Of a DNA stretch of 64,000 nt, positions 25,876-34,599 are shown piece by piece. This DNA comes from Cellulomonas sp. URHD0024. GTDB taxonomy: Bacteria > Actinomycetota > Actinomycetes > Actinomycetales > Cellulomonadaceae. Below the pieces are notes generated by a model that saw nothing but the letters and a program-made list of their open reading frames with translations, did not search any database and was not told the DNA's origin. A program made the position numbers and the translations under genes. Every line of letters begins with the position of its first letter. Within the stretch, counting starts at the first letter, position 1. Location: positions 141,910 to 205,909 of the forward strand of contig NZ_AUEW01000009.1 of the NCBI RefSeq assembly GCF_000426185.1. The letters run 5' to 3'.

Positions 25876-27195
25876 TCAGTACGTGTAGCCGCCGTTCTGC
25901 TTGATGTCCGCGTCGATGTCCTTCGCGGCCTTGTCGAGGATCGGCTGGGGATCACCACCGGAGAGGATGTCCTGCGTCGCCTTCTGGAACACCGAGGAGA
26001 TGATCGGGTAGGCCGGTGTCACCGGACGCACCAGCGCGAAGTCCTTGGCCAGCGTGAGGTAGATCTCGTTCTCGCCACCGGGTGCGTAGGCCGGGACCTG
26101 AGCCGCGGCCTCCTCGGTCGCCGGAATCAGACCGAGCGTGTTCGCGAAGTCGACGAAGTACTTCGTCTGGTGGGCGAACTCGAGGTACGCCTTGGCAGCG
26201 TCCGTGTTCTTGCACTGGTCTGTCATGCCCCACTGCCACGAGCCGCCACCGATCTTGGGGCCCTCACCCAGGTCCGGCGGCGGGATGACGGCGATGTCGT
26301 CGCCGAACGCCTTGCGGACGGTGTCGTTCGCCCAGCTTCCGGAGTAGAGGATCGCGCTCTTGCCGTTGACGAAGTCCGCGGTTGCGTCCGCTCCGGACTT
26401 CGCCGCCATGTACCCGTCCTTGACCAGGCCCTGGAACCAGTTCGCCCAGTCGAGCGCCTCCGGTCCGTTGAGGACGCCCTCGGCGCTCTGGTAGTCCTTG
26501 CGGTCGATCAGGTCACCGCCGGCACTCTGCAGGAACGGGGAGTAGGCGTAGGGGATCCACTCGCCGCCGCCGCCTGTACCCAGGTCCAGCGGGTAGGGCC
26601 ACGTGCCGGTCGCCTTCAGCTTGGCCAGCGCGTCGGCGAACTCCGCCTTGGTCCACGGCTCGTCCGGCGTCGCAACCCGGATGCCGGCGGCCTGGAGCAC
26701 CGACGGACGGGCGAACATCGCCAGCGCGACGTCGTAGAAGCCGTAGGAGTACACCTCGTCGCCGATCTTGCCGATCGTGGTGGGGAGCTGACCGTCCCAG
26801 GTGCTCTCCGGGAGGTCCAGGGGTGCGAGGTAGCCGGCCCATGCCCAGTTGGGGACGTTGGGTGCGTCGATGTCCACGACGCACGGGAGCTTCTTCGCCG
26901 ACGCGGCGGCGACGACGGCGTCGTTGTAGGAGTCCTGGGGGAACGACTGCACCTTGACCGTGTACTTGTCCTGGCTGCCGTTGAAGTCCTTGACGATCCG
27001 GTTGACGACACCCAGCTCGGCCTCGTTGCCGCCATTGTGCGTCCAGAGCTCGATGGTGCTGTCGGACGAGGATCCGCCTCCGGAGCTGGCATCCGAGCTC
27101 GAGCCCGAACCCGAGCCCGAGCAGGCGCTGGTCAGCGCGAGCGCTCCGATCGCTAGACTGGCCGCCGAGAGGCGACGGATGGTTCGATATGCCAC
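25876..27195 (-). CDS. Sugar ABC transporter substrate-binding lipoprotein
   Basis: A 439-residue family-1 extracellular binding protein (CUT1). GTG start with GGAGG eight bases upstream. The lipobox LTSAC (Cys near residue 25) is followed by a Gly/Ser-rich linker. The mature part begins STIELWTHNGGNEAELGVV and has the expected GKSAILYSGSW and WQWGMTD segments. It binds an oligosaccharide for the two permeases; given the surrounding GH32 genes, a fructan fragment or fructoside is likely. Confidence 0.92.
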   Translation of the reverse strand: MAYRTIRRLSAASLAIGALALTSACSGSGSGSSSDASSGGGSSSDSTIELWTHNGGNEAELGVVNRIVKDFNGSQDKYTVKVQSFPQDSYNDAVVAAASAKKLPCVVDIDAPNVPNWAWAGYLAPLDLPESTWDGQLPTTIGKIGDEVYSYGFYDVALAMFARPSVLQAAGIRVATPDEPWTKAEFADALAKLKATGTWPYPLDLGTGGGGEWIPYAYSPFLQSAGGDLIDRKDYQSAEGVLNGPEALDWANWFQGLVKDGYMAAKSGADATADFVNGKSAILYSGSWANDTVRKAFGDDIAVIPPPDLGEGPKIGGGSWQWGMTDQCKNTDAAKAYLEFAHQTKYFVDFANTLGLIPATEEAAAQVPAYAPGGENEIYLTLAKDFALVRPVTPAYPIISSVFQKATQDILSGGDPQPILDKAAKDIDADIKQNGGYTY

Positions 27196-27241
27196 GGTTT
27201 TCCTCCGATGTCACTGATGGGTTCTGCAATGGATCCGGCAC

Positions 27242-27259
27242 CGCGTGCTCGAACACGCG
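27242..27259 (-). other. Small stem-loop between regulator and binding-protein genes
   Basis: CGCGTG-CTCGAA-CACGCG forms a six-base-pair stem in the 90-base gap upstream of the binding protein. It may be a weak terminator after the LacI gene or a regulator site. Confidence 0.35.
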
Positions 27260-27285
27260 AGCGGTGGCTGGCGTCGTCCCTTCCG

Positions 27286-28323
27286 CTACGGCGGAGGGGG
27301 CGACGTCACCGATGCGCGTTGGATCACCGCGCACCGGAGTTCTGCGGTTCGGACCGGCATGCTCATGCCGGCCGGAGCGTCGATCTGGGCGTAGAGCTGC
27401 TCGACCGCCCAGACGCCCATCTCGTAGTGCGGTAGCGCGAGCGTCGTGACGCCCGGGTAGAGCCCCTCGGAGATGAGCTCGAGGTCGTCGAAGCCGACGA
27501 CGGAGAGATCAACCGGGATCGACAGGCCGAGCTCGGCTGCCGCGCGGTAGGCGCCCATGACCATCCGGTCGTTGAAGCAGAACAGGCCCGTCGGACGCGA
27601 CCGTCCGCGCAGGACGCGGATCGAAGCCTCGTACCCGCCCTCGGCGACAGCGGCGGCGTGTTCGACCACGACGTCTGCCGCCGGCAGGCCGGCCTCCGCG
27701 CAGCGGGCTCGGAATCCCTGCTCGCGACCATCGCGCGCCGGGATGTCGTCGACGTTGTTGATCATGGCTATCCGACGGTGACCCGCCGCGAGGAGGACGT
27801 CTGCCGCGTCCCAGCCGCCGCGTACCTCGTCCGGGACGACCCAGGACGTGTCCGGCTCGGCCGTGCGAGCGTTCACGACGACGAGCGGTGATCCGCGCAG
27901 AGCCTCAGGCACGACGACGATGCGGTGGTACATCGCGGCGTACAGCATGCCGTCGACCCGCCGGTCCTGCAGCGCCTTGATCGCCTGTCGCTCGACGTCC
28001 TCGTGGTACTCGGTCGTCGCCACGAGGAGCACGCTGGCCCGCGCACGCAGAGCGTCCTGTGCTCCGTGAACCAGGTGCCCGGCGAAGGGCGTCGTCGCGA
28101 TCTCGTCGGAGATGAAGCCTACGGACTGAGACCGCTGCGTGCGCATCGTCCTGGCGAGGGCATCGGCCTCGTACCCCAGGTCGGCTGCGACGGCCCGTAC
28201 GCGGTCACGAGTGCGCGGCGCGACCCGAGCCGCCTTGTGCGCGCTCAGCGCGTGGGAGACCGTCGTGATCGACACACCAGCGGCCGCAGCGACGTCCTTG
28301 ATGGTTGCCCGGCTCTGCGGCAT
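27286..28323 (-). CDS. LacI-family regulator of the CUT1 sugar operon
   Basis: A 345-residue LacI/GalR protein. Start at 28323 with GGAGGG five bases upstream. The helix-turn-helix is ATIKDVAAAAGVSITTVSHAL; a periplasmic-binding-like sensor follows, ending in LSVVGFDDLELISEGLYPGVTTLALP. It lies directly upstream of the importer operon in the same direction and probably controls it and itself through the CG-centred site at 28354. Confidence 0.93.
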   Translation of the reverse strand: MPQSRATIKDVAAAAGVSITTVSHALSAHKAARVAPRTRDRVRAVAADLGYEADALARTMRTQRSQSVGFISDEIATTPFAGHLVHGAQDALRARASVLLVATTEYHEDVERQAIKALQDRRVDGMLYAAMYHRIVVVPEALRGSPLVVVNARTAEPDTSWVVPDEVRGGWDAADVLLAAGHRRIAMINNVDDIPARDGREQGFRARCAEAGLPAADVVVEHAAAVAEGGYEASIRVLRGRSRPTGLFCFNDRMVMGAYRAAAELGLSIPVDLSVVGFDDLELISEGLYPGVTTLALPHYEMGVWAVEQLYAQIDAPAGMSMPVRTAELRCAVIQRASVTSPPPP

Positions 28324-28353
28324 CGTCGCCCTCCGTTCGCTTCGTCGCGATTG

Positions 28354-28365
28354 CAAATCGTTTTG
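28354..28365. promoter_or_regulatory. Probable LacI-type operator
   Basis: CAAATCGTTTTG is an imperfect palindrome with a central CG, the usual LacI-family form, about 30 bases upstream of the regulator start. A related sequence, GAAATCGTCTGG at 31066-31077, matches 9 of 12 bases. Confidence 0.5.
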
Positions 28366-28470
28366 ATTCCGGAAGAGATAGTCCGTGCGAACACCGACCG
28401 TTGTCAAGTCAGGTCCTGCGGTCGTGACCACCTTGTGATCTGCGCCGCCTCCGGACGAGCGCGCCCGGAT

Positions 28471-28505
28471 GCGGGGCGGGCTCACTCTGCGTGAGCCCGC
28501 CCCGC
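28471..28505 (-). terminator. Very strong hairpin after levanase gene
   Basis: GCGGGGCGGGCTCAC pairs perfectly with GTGAGCCCGCCCCGC (15 bp) around the loop TCTGC, 15 bases after the stop of the levanase gene. Confidence 0.85.
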
Positions 28506-28519
28506 ACGTCAGCCGGGTG

Positions 28520-31036
28520 TCACCCCAGTGGGGTCACCGTCAGCGAGGTGAGGGTCGCGTCTCCGCCCTTCGCGTAGACCGCCACCCCCTGGCTCGCCAG
28601 GTCCGGGTAGATCAGATCGGTGATGACCGACTGCCCTGCGCCGCCGAAGACCTCCACGGACGACCGGTCGACGACCACCGTCAGGCGCACGTGGCCATGG
28701 TCGCTCGCCAGCGGTGCCGACTGGACACCGGCGAACGCAGGATGGAACCCGTCCGCGCCGGAGTTCGTCCGGTCGACGAACAGGGAGCCAGCCGATCTGT
28801 CGTAGCCGACGACGGTCTTCTGGTCGGCGCCCGACCTCACGTACAGACCGAACTCCTTGGCAGAGCCCACCTGGAAGTCGGCCGTGATCTTGAGAGTGGC
28901 GCCGGAGGCCGCCTTCGGCAGCGTGATGACCTGGTCCCGCACCCGGAGGCAGTACCGCGTGTAGGACCGCGCCGTAGCGGCGTCGTTCAGCGTCTTGACC
29001 GGGGTCTGGGTCAGACGGAGCTTCCCGTCGATGGTCCGCAGGCCCAGTTCGCGCGGAATGCTCATGGAACCTCTCCACGTGCCGGTCGGCGTCACTCCCG
29101 CGTACTGCCAGTTGTTCATCCACGCGACCGAGATCCGGCGCCCGTCCGGGACGTTCGAGAACGTCTGAGCGGCGTAGTTGTCCTTTCCGAAGTCCACCCA
29201 GTCATAGTTCGAGAGCGGGTTCGGGACCGGCGCGTCGGCCAGCGTCACCTGGTCGGCCAGGATGTGACCCCAGCCGCTGCTGTTGCGGTCCACGATCTGC
29301 AGGGTCGCGGCCTTGCCCTTGAGGTCGCTCACCTTCCAGCTGACCCAGTTCAGGGTCTCGCTGTCGCTACCGGTCGCCGTTCGGACGGTCTGGCCGTCGA
29401 CCACCAGGTTGACGGTCGTCTCCGTCGAGACGGGGAGGGCAGCGGCGTCGGAGAACATGAACTGATCGGCAGAGACGTGACCCCATCCGCCGGTGTTGGC
29501 GTCGTACAGCTCGATCTGCGCCGTGGTCCCGATGAGGTCGGAGACGTCCCAGCTCGCCCAGTTGAGCGTCTCGGACTCGCGACCCGAGGTCGATCGGACC
29601 ACCTGGCCGTTCACCAGGAGCCGGACGGCCGTGTCCTCGTGAGCCCCTCCACCGACCTGGAAGTTGATGTGCGGCGACGTGATCGCGAACGGCGGCGACG
29701 TCAGCGTCCCCGTCCCCTGGTCTCCGCAGGCAGCCGGGTCCGCGTTGTGGAAGCTGTTCGCCACCAGCGCCCCGGTGAAGCCGGAGACTCCTCCCTGGCA
29801 GGGAGCGTTGCCCGCCGTGGGTCCGCTCCCCCAGGCGTCTCCGGTGGCCGTCCAAGCACCCCAGTCGGCGTGCTCGAAGTCTTCGAAGACGGTGCCCGTG
29901 GGCGGAGTTCCGTCGCCGGCGCCCTGCTCCCGGGGATGGAAGCCGCCGCCGACCAGGAGGTTGACGTAGTCACGGTTGACGGTGAATGCGGGCGACGTGA
30001 GCGTCCCCTGAGCGCTGTCGAAGTCGACGAAGCTGTTCACGAGACCGGACCCCTCGTAGCCGCTGACGACGTTCTGCCCGGGCAACGAACCCTGGACGGG
30101 ACCGGAGCCGAACGCGGTGCCAGTGGTCGACCATCCGTCGGGATAGGTGGCCTGCTCGAAGTCAGCGATCGAGTCCCCCGGCGGCGGGCCAGGGAGGTCC
30201 GTCACGACGTTGTCCGCGGTGAACTGGGTGCCATCGAAGTTACCGACGAAGTACTGGGCGCCCGATCCACCGGCGATCGAACCGGGATTGAGATTGACCA
30301 CCATGACCCACTTGGTGTTCTTCTTCCGACCGTCTACCGGCAGCTCGAAAAGGTCCGGCATCTCCCAGACCCCACCGACAGCATTGGCGGGACCGAAATC
30401 GCTCAGGTGGGTCCACGACTTGAGGTTGTCGCTCCGGTAGAGCTGAATCTTGTGCTCGGCGGAAAGCGCTACAGCCATGACCCAGTAGCCCCCCTTGCCG
30501 TACCAGAACACCTTGGGGTCACGGAACTCCGTGGAGCCAAGATCGAGCACGGGGTTGCCTTGGTACTTGGTCCACGTCTCGCCCGCGTCGGTGCTGTATG
30601 CCAGCGACTGGGCCTGGACGTGCGTCGCCTCGTAGTAGCTGGTGTACACAGCGACGAGCGCGGGGTGAGCTTTCGTCCCGAAGCCCGACGTGTTCTGGCT
30701 GTCGACCACCACCGACCCGGAGAAGATCGCCTCGGTGTCCGAGTGGGGGATGGCGACCGGACGCTCCTCCCAGTGGACGAGGTCCGTGCTGACGGCGTGG
30801 CCCCAGGACATGTTCCCCCACACCGGGGCCTCGGGATTGTGCTGGAAGAACATGTGGTATTTGCCTTGGTACCACACCGGACCGTTCGGGTCGTTGATCC
30901 AGTTCTTCTCGGGTGCGAAGTGCACCTGCGGCCGATAGGGATCAACAGGCTCGGCCGCGTGGGCGGATCCGGCCGCGAGCAATGGAACGGCCAGTGCCAG
31001 TGAAGCGATCACGGACGTGATGGCGGACTTTCCCAT
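28520..31036 (-). CDS. Secreted GH32 fructanase/levanase with two inserted or appended beta domains
   Basis: An 838-residue secreted enzyme. The start at 31036 has GAGGAG; the signal peptide is cleaved near AHA (residue 27). The GH32 propeller shows nucleophile D49 in WINDPNG, D173 in FRDP and acid/base E225 in WEMPD. Between blade motifs (about residues 310-590) lie two similar beta-sandwich segments (GTLTSPAFTVNRDYVNLLVGGG and GTLTSPPFAITSPHINFQVGGG), an insertion known in some levanases and probably fructan-binding. The propeller then resumes (VAWMNNWQYAG) and the C-terminal beta-sandwich of GH32 follows. It should release fructose or fructo-oligosaccharides outside the cell. Confidence 0.9.
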   Translation of the reverse strand: MGKSAITSVIASLALAVPLLAAGSAHAAEPVDPYRPQVHFAPEKNWINDPNGPVWYQGKYHMFFQHNPEAPVWGNMSWGHAVSTDLVHWEERPVAIPHSDTEAIFSGSVVVDSQNTSGFGTKAHPALVAVYTSYYEATHVQAQSLAYSTDAGETWTKYQGNPVLDLGSTEFRDPKVFWYGKGGYWVMAVALSAEHKIQLYRSDNLKSWTHLSDFGPANAVGGVWEMPDLFELPVDGRKKNTKWVMVVNLNPGSIAGGSGAQYFVGNFDGTQFTADNVVTDLPGPPPGDSIADFEQATYPDGWSTTGTAFGSGPVQGSLPGQNVVSGYEGSGLVNSFVDFDSAQGTLTSPAFTVNRDYVNLLVGGGFHPREQGAGDGTPPTGTVFEDFEHADWGAWTATGDAWGSGPTAGNAPCQGGVSGFTGALVANSFHNADPAACGDQGTGTLTSPPFAITSPHINFQVGGGAHEDTAVRLLVNGQVVRSTSGRESETLNWASWDVSDLIGTTAQIELYDANTGGWGHVSADQFMFSDAAALPVSTETTVNLVVDGQTVRTATGSDSETLNWVSWKVSDLKGKAATLQIVDRNSSGWGHILADQVTLADAPVPNPLSNYDWVDFGKDNYAAQTFSNVPDGRRISVAWMNNWQYAGVTPTGTWRGSMSIPRELGLRTIDGKLRLTQTPVKTLNDAATARSYTRYCLRVRDQVITLPKAASGATLKITADFQVGSAKEFGLYVRSGADQKTVVGYDRSAGSLFVDRTNSGADGFHPAFAGVQSAPLASDHGHVRLTVVVDRSSVEVFGGAGQSVITDLIYPDLASQGVAVYAKGGDATLTSLTVTPLG

Positions 31037-31065
31037 GAGTCTCCTCGTTAAGATGACATGGAAGG

Positions 31066-31077
31066 GAAATCGTCTGG
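31066..31077. promoter_or_regulatory. Candidate operator upstream of levanase
   Basis: GAAATCGTCTGG, 30 bases before the levanase start, resembles the LacI-type site at 28354 and would put the levanase under the first LacI regulator. Another nearby dyad is GTTGAC-N10-GTCAAC at about 31109-31130. Confidence 0.35.
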
Positions 31078-31157
31078 TGAGATCCCCGTTGACGACAGAT
31101 TCGATCCGTTGACGGTGGCAGAACGTCAACCCATAGGTACGGCGTAGTTACCTGCGC

Positions 31158-32171
31158 TTATCGCTGCTTTTGCGAGGGGAACGTTGGCTGACGCTGCCCC
31201 GGCACGACGCGGATTCCGTTCTGCCGAGCCGACGGTCCTTCGAGTGCCGCCGGCAGTGTCCGGGCCGGAGCGGCGGCGCTCGTCCGGGCGATCCCGTGTG
31301 CGGCCGCCAGCGCAGCCCCCTCGAGCACGTTCCACAGCGTCGACGTTTCGATGTCGCGAAGCGCACCACGTCGATCGGCGCCCAACAGCTCGGCCTCGCG
31401 AAGTCCCTGCAGGACGGTCGCGGTGAACCGGGCCCAGGCGCCCGCTGCGTCGGCGACGGCGGCCGGGCCTCCCGGAACGAGAACCGCACCGCTCTTCGCG
31501 ACGCCGATCAGCGCCTGCGACTTCAGAGTGACGATCACGACCGACGGCCCGATCCCTGACCACTCTCGGGCAACGTCCACCGGATCGCGGCCGGGAAACA
31601 GCAACCGGAGGTCCTCCTCCGCGGTCTTGACGACATCGGAGATCGCGACGACGCGCTCGACACGCTCCCGCACGCCGCCACCCTCCCGCCGCACCGCTGA
31701 CCGGAGGTTGGCGTCGAAGCTCAGCGACGCGCGGCGTCGTGCCGCGCACAGGGCCGTCTCGACACCATCGGCCACCGGCCCTGGCAGCGACGGGATCGAG
31801 TCCGTGTGAACGTGGAACAGCGGTGCGCCGGAGAGCACGGGCGCGAGGTCGAAGGAGTAGATGGAGGGATCGAGCTCGTCGGCGACCGTCGTGGTGGACT
31901 GATCGAAGACCATGGCACCCCCGGCTTCTGCGGCCTCGAGCCCATGGGGTGCGACGTGGTTCCGGATCAACGTTCCGTAGGCGTCGGCACCGATCTCCGT
32001 CGACAGCGCGACCCTTCTTCCGAGCACGGGCCGCCCAGGAACAGCGCTTCCGGGAGTCGCGAGGTCCTGCCGGACCGCGGGGAACGTCGTCCCACGTCTC
32101 GCATTGAGGGAAGTCGACACAGTGCGTGCAACCTCGCTCCACCTTCCGTCTCGCGACCCGTCCACCGACAT
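31158..32171 (-). CDS. Degenerate PfkB-family sugar-kinase-like protein
   Basis: A 337-residue open frame, start at 32171 with GAGGAG. It aligns by eye with the intact fructokinase at 39157 (TEIGADAYGTLIRNHV versus TQLGDDDNGRTIRSHL; SFDANLR versus SFDPNIR; VVKTAEEDLRLLFPG versus VVKASDDDLTWLYPG). The catalytic GAGD loop is replaced by AAGAWARF and the N-terminal GG/N-V-A substrate motif is lost, so kinase activity is unlikely. The frame is intact and preceded by two perfect GACAACGTTGTC sites, so it may be a regulatory pseudokinase or a decaying gene without stops yet. Confidence 0.65.
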   Translation of the reverse strand: MSVDGSRDGRWSEVARTVSTSLNARRGTTFPAVRQDLATPGSAVPGRPVLGRRVALSTEIGADAYGTLIRNHVAPHGLEAAEAGGAMVFDQSTTTVADELDPSIYSFDLAPVLSGAPLFHVHTDSIPSLPGPVADGVETALCAARRRASLSFDANLRSAVRREGGGVRERVERVVAISDVVKTAEEDLRLLFPGRDPVDVAREWSGIGPSVVIVTLKSQALIGVAKSGAVLVPGGPAAVADAAGAWARFTATVLQGLREAELLGADRRGALRDIETSTLWNVLEGAALAAAHGIARTSAAAPARTLPAALEGPSARQNGIRVVPGQRQPTFPSQKQR

Positions 32172-32240
32172 GAGCGCTCCTCGTCCGAACCGATAGGAGG
32201 GCAGCTGGCCCTCCACGAGACCTCGCAGCGGTGCGGGCCA

Positions 32241-32252
32241 GACAACGTTGTC
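32241..32252. promoter_or_regulatory. GACAACGTTGTC operator (PfkB-like gene, proximal)
   Basis: Perfect 12-base palindrome, 36 bases from the next copy at 32277 and about 70 bases upstream of the start codon. Confidence 0.8.
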
Positions 32253-32276
32253 TGATCGGACATTCATCCAGAATCA

Positions 32277-32288
32277 GACAACGTTGTC
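32277..32288. promoter_or_regulatory. GACAACGTTGTC operator with overlapping -35 (PfkB-like gene, distal)
   Basis: Perfect palindrome. On the minus strand TTGACA overlaps its edge and can serve as the -35 element, with a poorer -10 (TGAATG) 18 bases on. Same layout as the promoter at 45872-45901. Confidence 0.75.
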
Positions 32289-32380
32289 AAGCAGATCGAC
32301 GGTCGTCGTGGGCATGCGGGCACGGTGGGCAGGCGACGGTGCCCCAGCCGCGCCGGACGGCACCGGTCAAGAAGCGCGCG

Positions 32381-32407
32381 GGCGTGCGAGACCCGGCTCC
32401 GCACGCC
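32381..32407 (-). terminator. Hairpin after aldose epimerase gene
   Basis: GGCGTGCG pairs with CGCACGCC (8 bp) around an 11-base loop, 24 bases after the stop of the epimerase gene. Confidence 0.5.
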
Positions 32408-32430
32408 GCGAACGACTGTCAGCGGTCAGA

Positions 32431-33402
32431 TCACGGAGCCGTGACGGTCGTGGCGAAGCTGAAGCGCCGGGCAGTCGCCGGCTCGAGGCGGATCGCGGTC
32501 GCACAGTCCGGTCGGCCCCATGCATCTGTCATGACCTCGACCGGCTCGATGGCGATCGAAGCGCGGCGGTCCCGATCGAGGGTGTCCCCCGTGAAGACGT
32601 GCACCAGCCCTCGCTCCTGGCTCACGGTCAGCCGGACCCCCGACTCGGGGTCCTCGAGCACGGTCCGGATGATGCCGTCATCGTCGGGACGCAACGCCCC
32701 GAACGCTGCGTCGATCACGCTACCGCCGAGCGGCTTCCAGCTGACCTCGGCACGCTCCTCGTAGGCGTCGTCGCCCGGAAGGGGGATCAGGGCCTCGTCA
32801 GCAAGGATCGCCACCGTGGCCGGGAGCGTCAGGTGCAGGCCGTCGATCACGGTGCGAGACGGGAGGCGGAAGTACGGGTGCCACCCTGCGGCGAACGGTG
32901 CCGCCACGTCGCCCACGTTCCGGCCGGTCACCGCCATCTCGAGGGTGTCTGTGGTGAGGCGGTACGACACCTCCACGACGACCTCGTACGGGTAGCCGGT
33001 CGCCCGCCCCGTGGCCAGAGCGTCGCAACGGAAGAGGGCAGTCGCCTCGCGCTCCCGCTGCTCGAGCTCGACCAGCACGAACGGCTCCGTGCGGACGAGG
33101 CCGTGGTAGATCGTGCGGTCGTGCGCGCCGGGTAGGAGGTCGTGCGTCACGCCGTCGAATGTGTACCGGCCGTCCGCGACCCGGTTGCAGAACGGCGCCA
33201 TGACACCGTTGCGGACCCCACCCTGGGCTGCCAGCTCCTCCGCGTCTCGGTAGCCGTCAAGGATGTCGGTGACCTGCCCGAGGAGCGGCAGCGTCCAGCT
33301 CAGCGGGGTCGCTCCGATCAACGAGATCACCACTTCTGAGTCCGCGGCGACCAGCGTGACGGTGCGCGGGGCCGTGCCGGAGGTGTCGTCTGCGCCGCTC
33401 AT
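32431..33402 (-). CDS. Aldose 1-epimerase-like protein
   Basis: A 323-residue galactose-mutarotase-type protein. Visible family motifs are GVMAPFCNRVADGRYTFDG near residue 75, the catalytic-type His in YHGLVR, GWHPYFRLP and the Glu-containing C-terminal IAIEPVEVMTDA. The ATG overlaps the stop of the LacI gene (ATGA at 33399-33402), so it is expressed with the regulator. It would interconvert anomers of imported sugar. Confidence 0.87.
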   Translation of the reverse strand: MSGADDTSGTAPRTVTLVAADSEVVISLIGATPLSWTLPLLGQVTDILDGYRDAEELAAQGGVRNGVMAPFCNRVADGRYTFDGVTHDLLPGAHDRTIYHGLVRTEPFVLVELEQREREATALFRCDALATGRATGYPYEVVVEVSYRLTTDTLEMAVTGRNVGDVAAPFAAGWHPYFRLPSRTVIDGLHLTLPATVAILADEALIPLPGDDAYEERAEVSWKPLGGSVIDAAFGALRPDDDGIIRTVLEDPESGVRLTVSQERGLVHVFTGDTLDRDRRASIAIEPVEVMTDAWGRPDCATAIRLEPATARRFSFATTVTAP

Positions 33403-34487
33403 CCGTCTGCCGCTGCGCCCCGGGTCGCTCCGTGATGCGGTCGGATCTCCCCCGAGCCACGCGTGATCAGCTGCGTCGGGAGGACGATCTGACGGGGCGG
33501 CGCGGTATCCCCTTCGAGCCGGGCGAAGACCCGTTCGGCTGCGACGCGGCCGATCGCGGTCGGGTCCTGCGCGACGACGGTCACCGCAGGGTCCATGAGG
33601 TCGGCGAGCGGGAAGTCGTCGAACCCCACCAAGGCGACCTCGTGCTGCAGACCGAGGGACCGCAGGGCACGAATGGCGCCGATCGTGACCAGGTTCTGGC
33701 TCGTGAACAGCGCCGTCGGAGGGTCTTCCTCGCACAGCAGCCGGTGCACGGCTCTGAATGCGGCGTCGATGTCGTGGAGCCCCTCGCCCAGGAGCCGGTC
33801 GTCCGTGGGTACCCCGGCGTCCGCCAACGCCCGCAGGTATCCCGCGCGCCGCTGGCTTGCGGTGGCGATCGTGGGCAGGTCTCCCAGACAGGCGATGCGA
33901 CGGTGCCCTGCCCGCAGGAGGTGGTTCGTGGCGCCCTTGGCACCCGCGAGGTTGTCGACGAGGACGGTGTCGACGTCGATGCCCACCGGTGGCCGGTCCA
34001 CCATGACGACAGGCGTCCCGGTCTGGAGCTCAGGATTGAGGTAGTTCTGGTCGACGCCGGACGCCGAGATGATGAGCCCGTCGACCCTTCGGGAGGAGAA
34101 GGCCGCGACGAGGTCCTTCTCGCGCTGAGGCTGCTCGTCCGTGCTGGCCGCGAACACCGCCACCCCCCGCTCGGCGGCAACGTCCTCGACGGCACGGTGG
34201 ATCGCTGCGCAGAAGGGGTTGTCGACGCTTGCCAGGACGAGGCCGACACTGTTGGACCTGCGCACCGAGCGTCGGAGGCTGCCGGCCGTGAAGTCAGGGA
34301 TGAAGTTCAGCTCGCCAGCCGCCCGCTGTACTCGCTCGATCATCGCTGCCGACACACCAGGCTCCCCGTTGACGACCCGGGAAACGGTCTTGATACCGAC
34401 GCCAGCCAGAGCTGCGACGTCGCGCATCGTGGCACGCGCACGGATCTCGGTGGCGGCGATTCCGCCGAATTCAGACAACGTTGTCAT
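33399..34487 (-). CDS. LacI-family regulator of the fructose/fructan regulon
   Basis: A 362-residue LacI/GalR repressor with the helix-turn-helix RATMRDVAALAGVGIKTVSRVVNGEPGVS and a RbsB-like sensor domain. The start codon at 34487 overlaps the operator GACAACGTTGTC (34474-34485), so the first codons are part of the binding site and autorepression is very likely. A TATGAT -10 sits only five bases before the ATG and no Shine-Dalgarno is visible, so the mRNA may be leaderless or nearly so. The aldose epimerase gene follows with overlap. Confidence 0.92.
   Translation of the reverse strand: MTTLSEFGGIAATEIRARATMRDVAALAGVGIKTVSRVVNGEPGVSAAMIERVQRAAGELNFIPDFTAGSLRRSVRRSNSVGLVLASVDNPFCAAIHRAVEDVAAERGVAVFAASTDEQPQREKDLVAAFSSRRVDGLIISASGVDQNYLNPELQTGTPVVMVDRPPVGIDVDTVLVDNLAGAKGATNHLLRAGHRRIACLGDLPTIATASQRRAGYLRALADAGVPTDDRLLGEGLHDIDAAFRAVHRLLCEEDPPTALFTSQNLVTIGAIRALRSLGLQHEVALVGFDDFPLADLMDPAVTVVAQDPTAIGRVAAERVFARLEGDTAPPRQIVLPTQLITRGSGEIRPHHGATRGAAADG
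34474..34485. promoter_or_regulatory. GACAACGTTGTC operator overlapping LacI start codon
   Basis: Perfect palindrome abutting and encoding the first codons of the LacI gene. It is 79 bases from the copy at 34553, which would allow looping over the divergent promoters. Confidence 0.85.
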
Positions 34488-34515
34488 CCGTAATCATAGC
34501 GTGACCTCGCGAGGC

Positions 34516-34545
34516 TTGACCCGGCCGTTTTGAGGCCGATACATA
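34516..34545 (+). promoter_or_regulatory. Promoter of first fructose-binding-protein gene
   Basis: TTGACC at 34516-34521, an 18-base spacer, and TACATA at 34540-34545. The operator at 34553 covers the expected transcription start. Confidence 0.65.
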
Positions 34546-34552
34546 GAGTGCT

Positions 34553-34564
34553 GACAACGTTGTC
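34553..34564. promoter_or_regulatory. GACAACGTTGTC operator at first binding-protein promoter
   Basis: Perfect palindrome 7 bases after the -10 element, placed to block transcription start. Confidence 0.85.
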
Positions 34565-34599
34565 CGCGGCTACGGGCCGCCCTCAAAGGAGCACTCACC

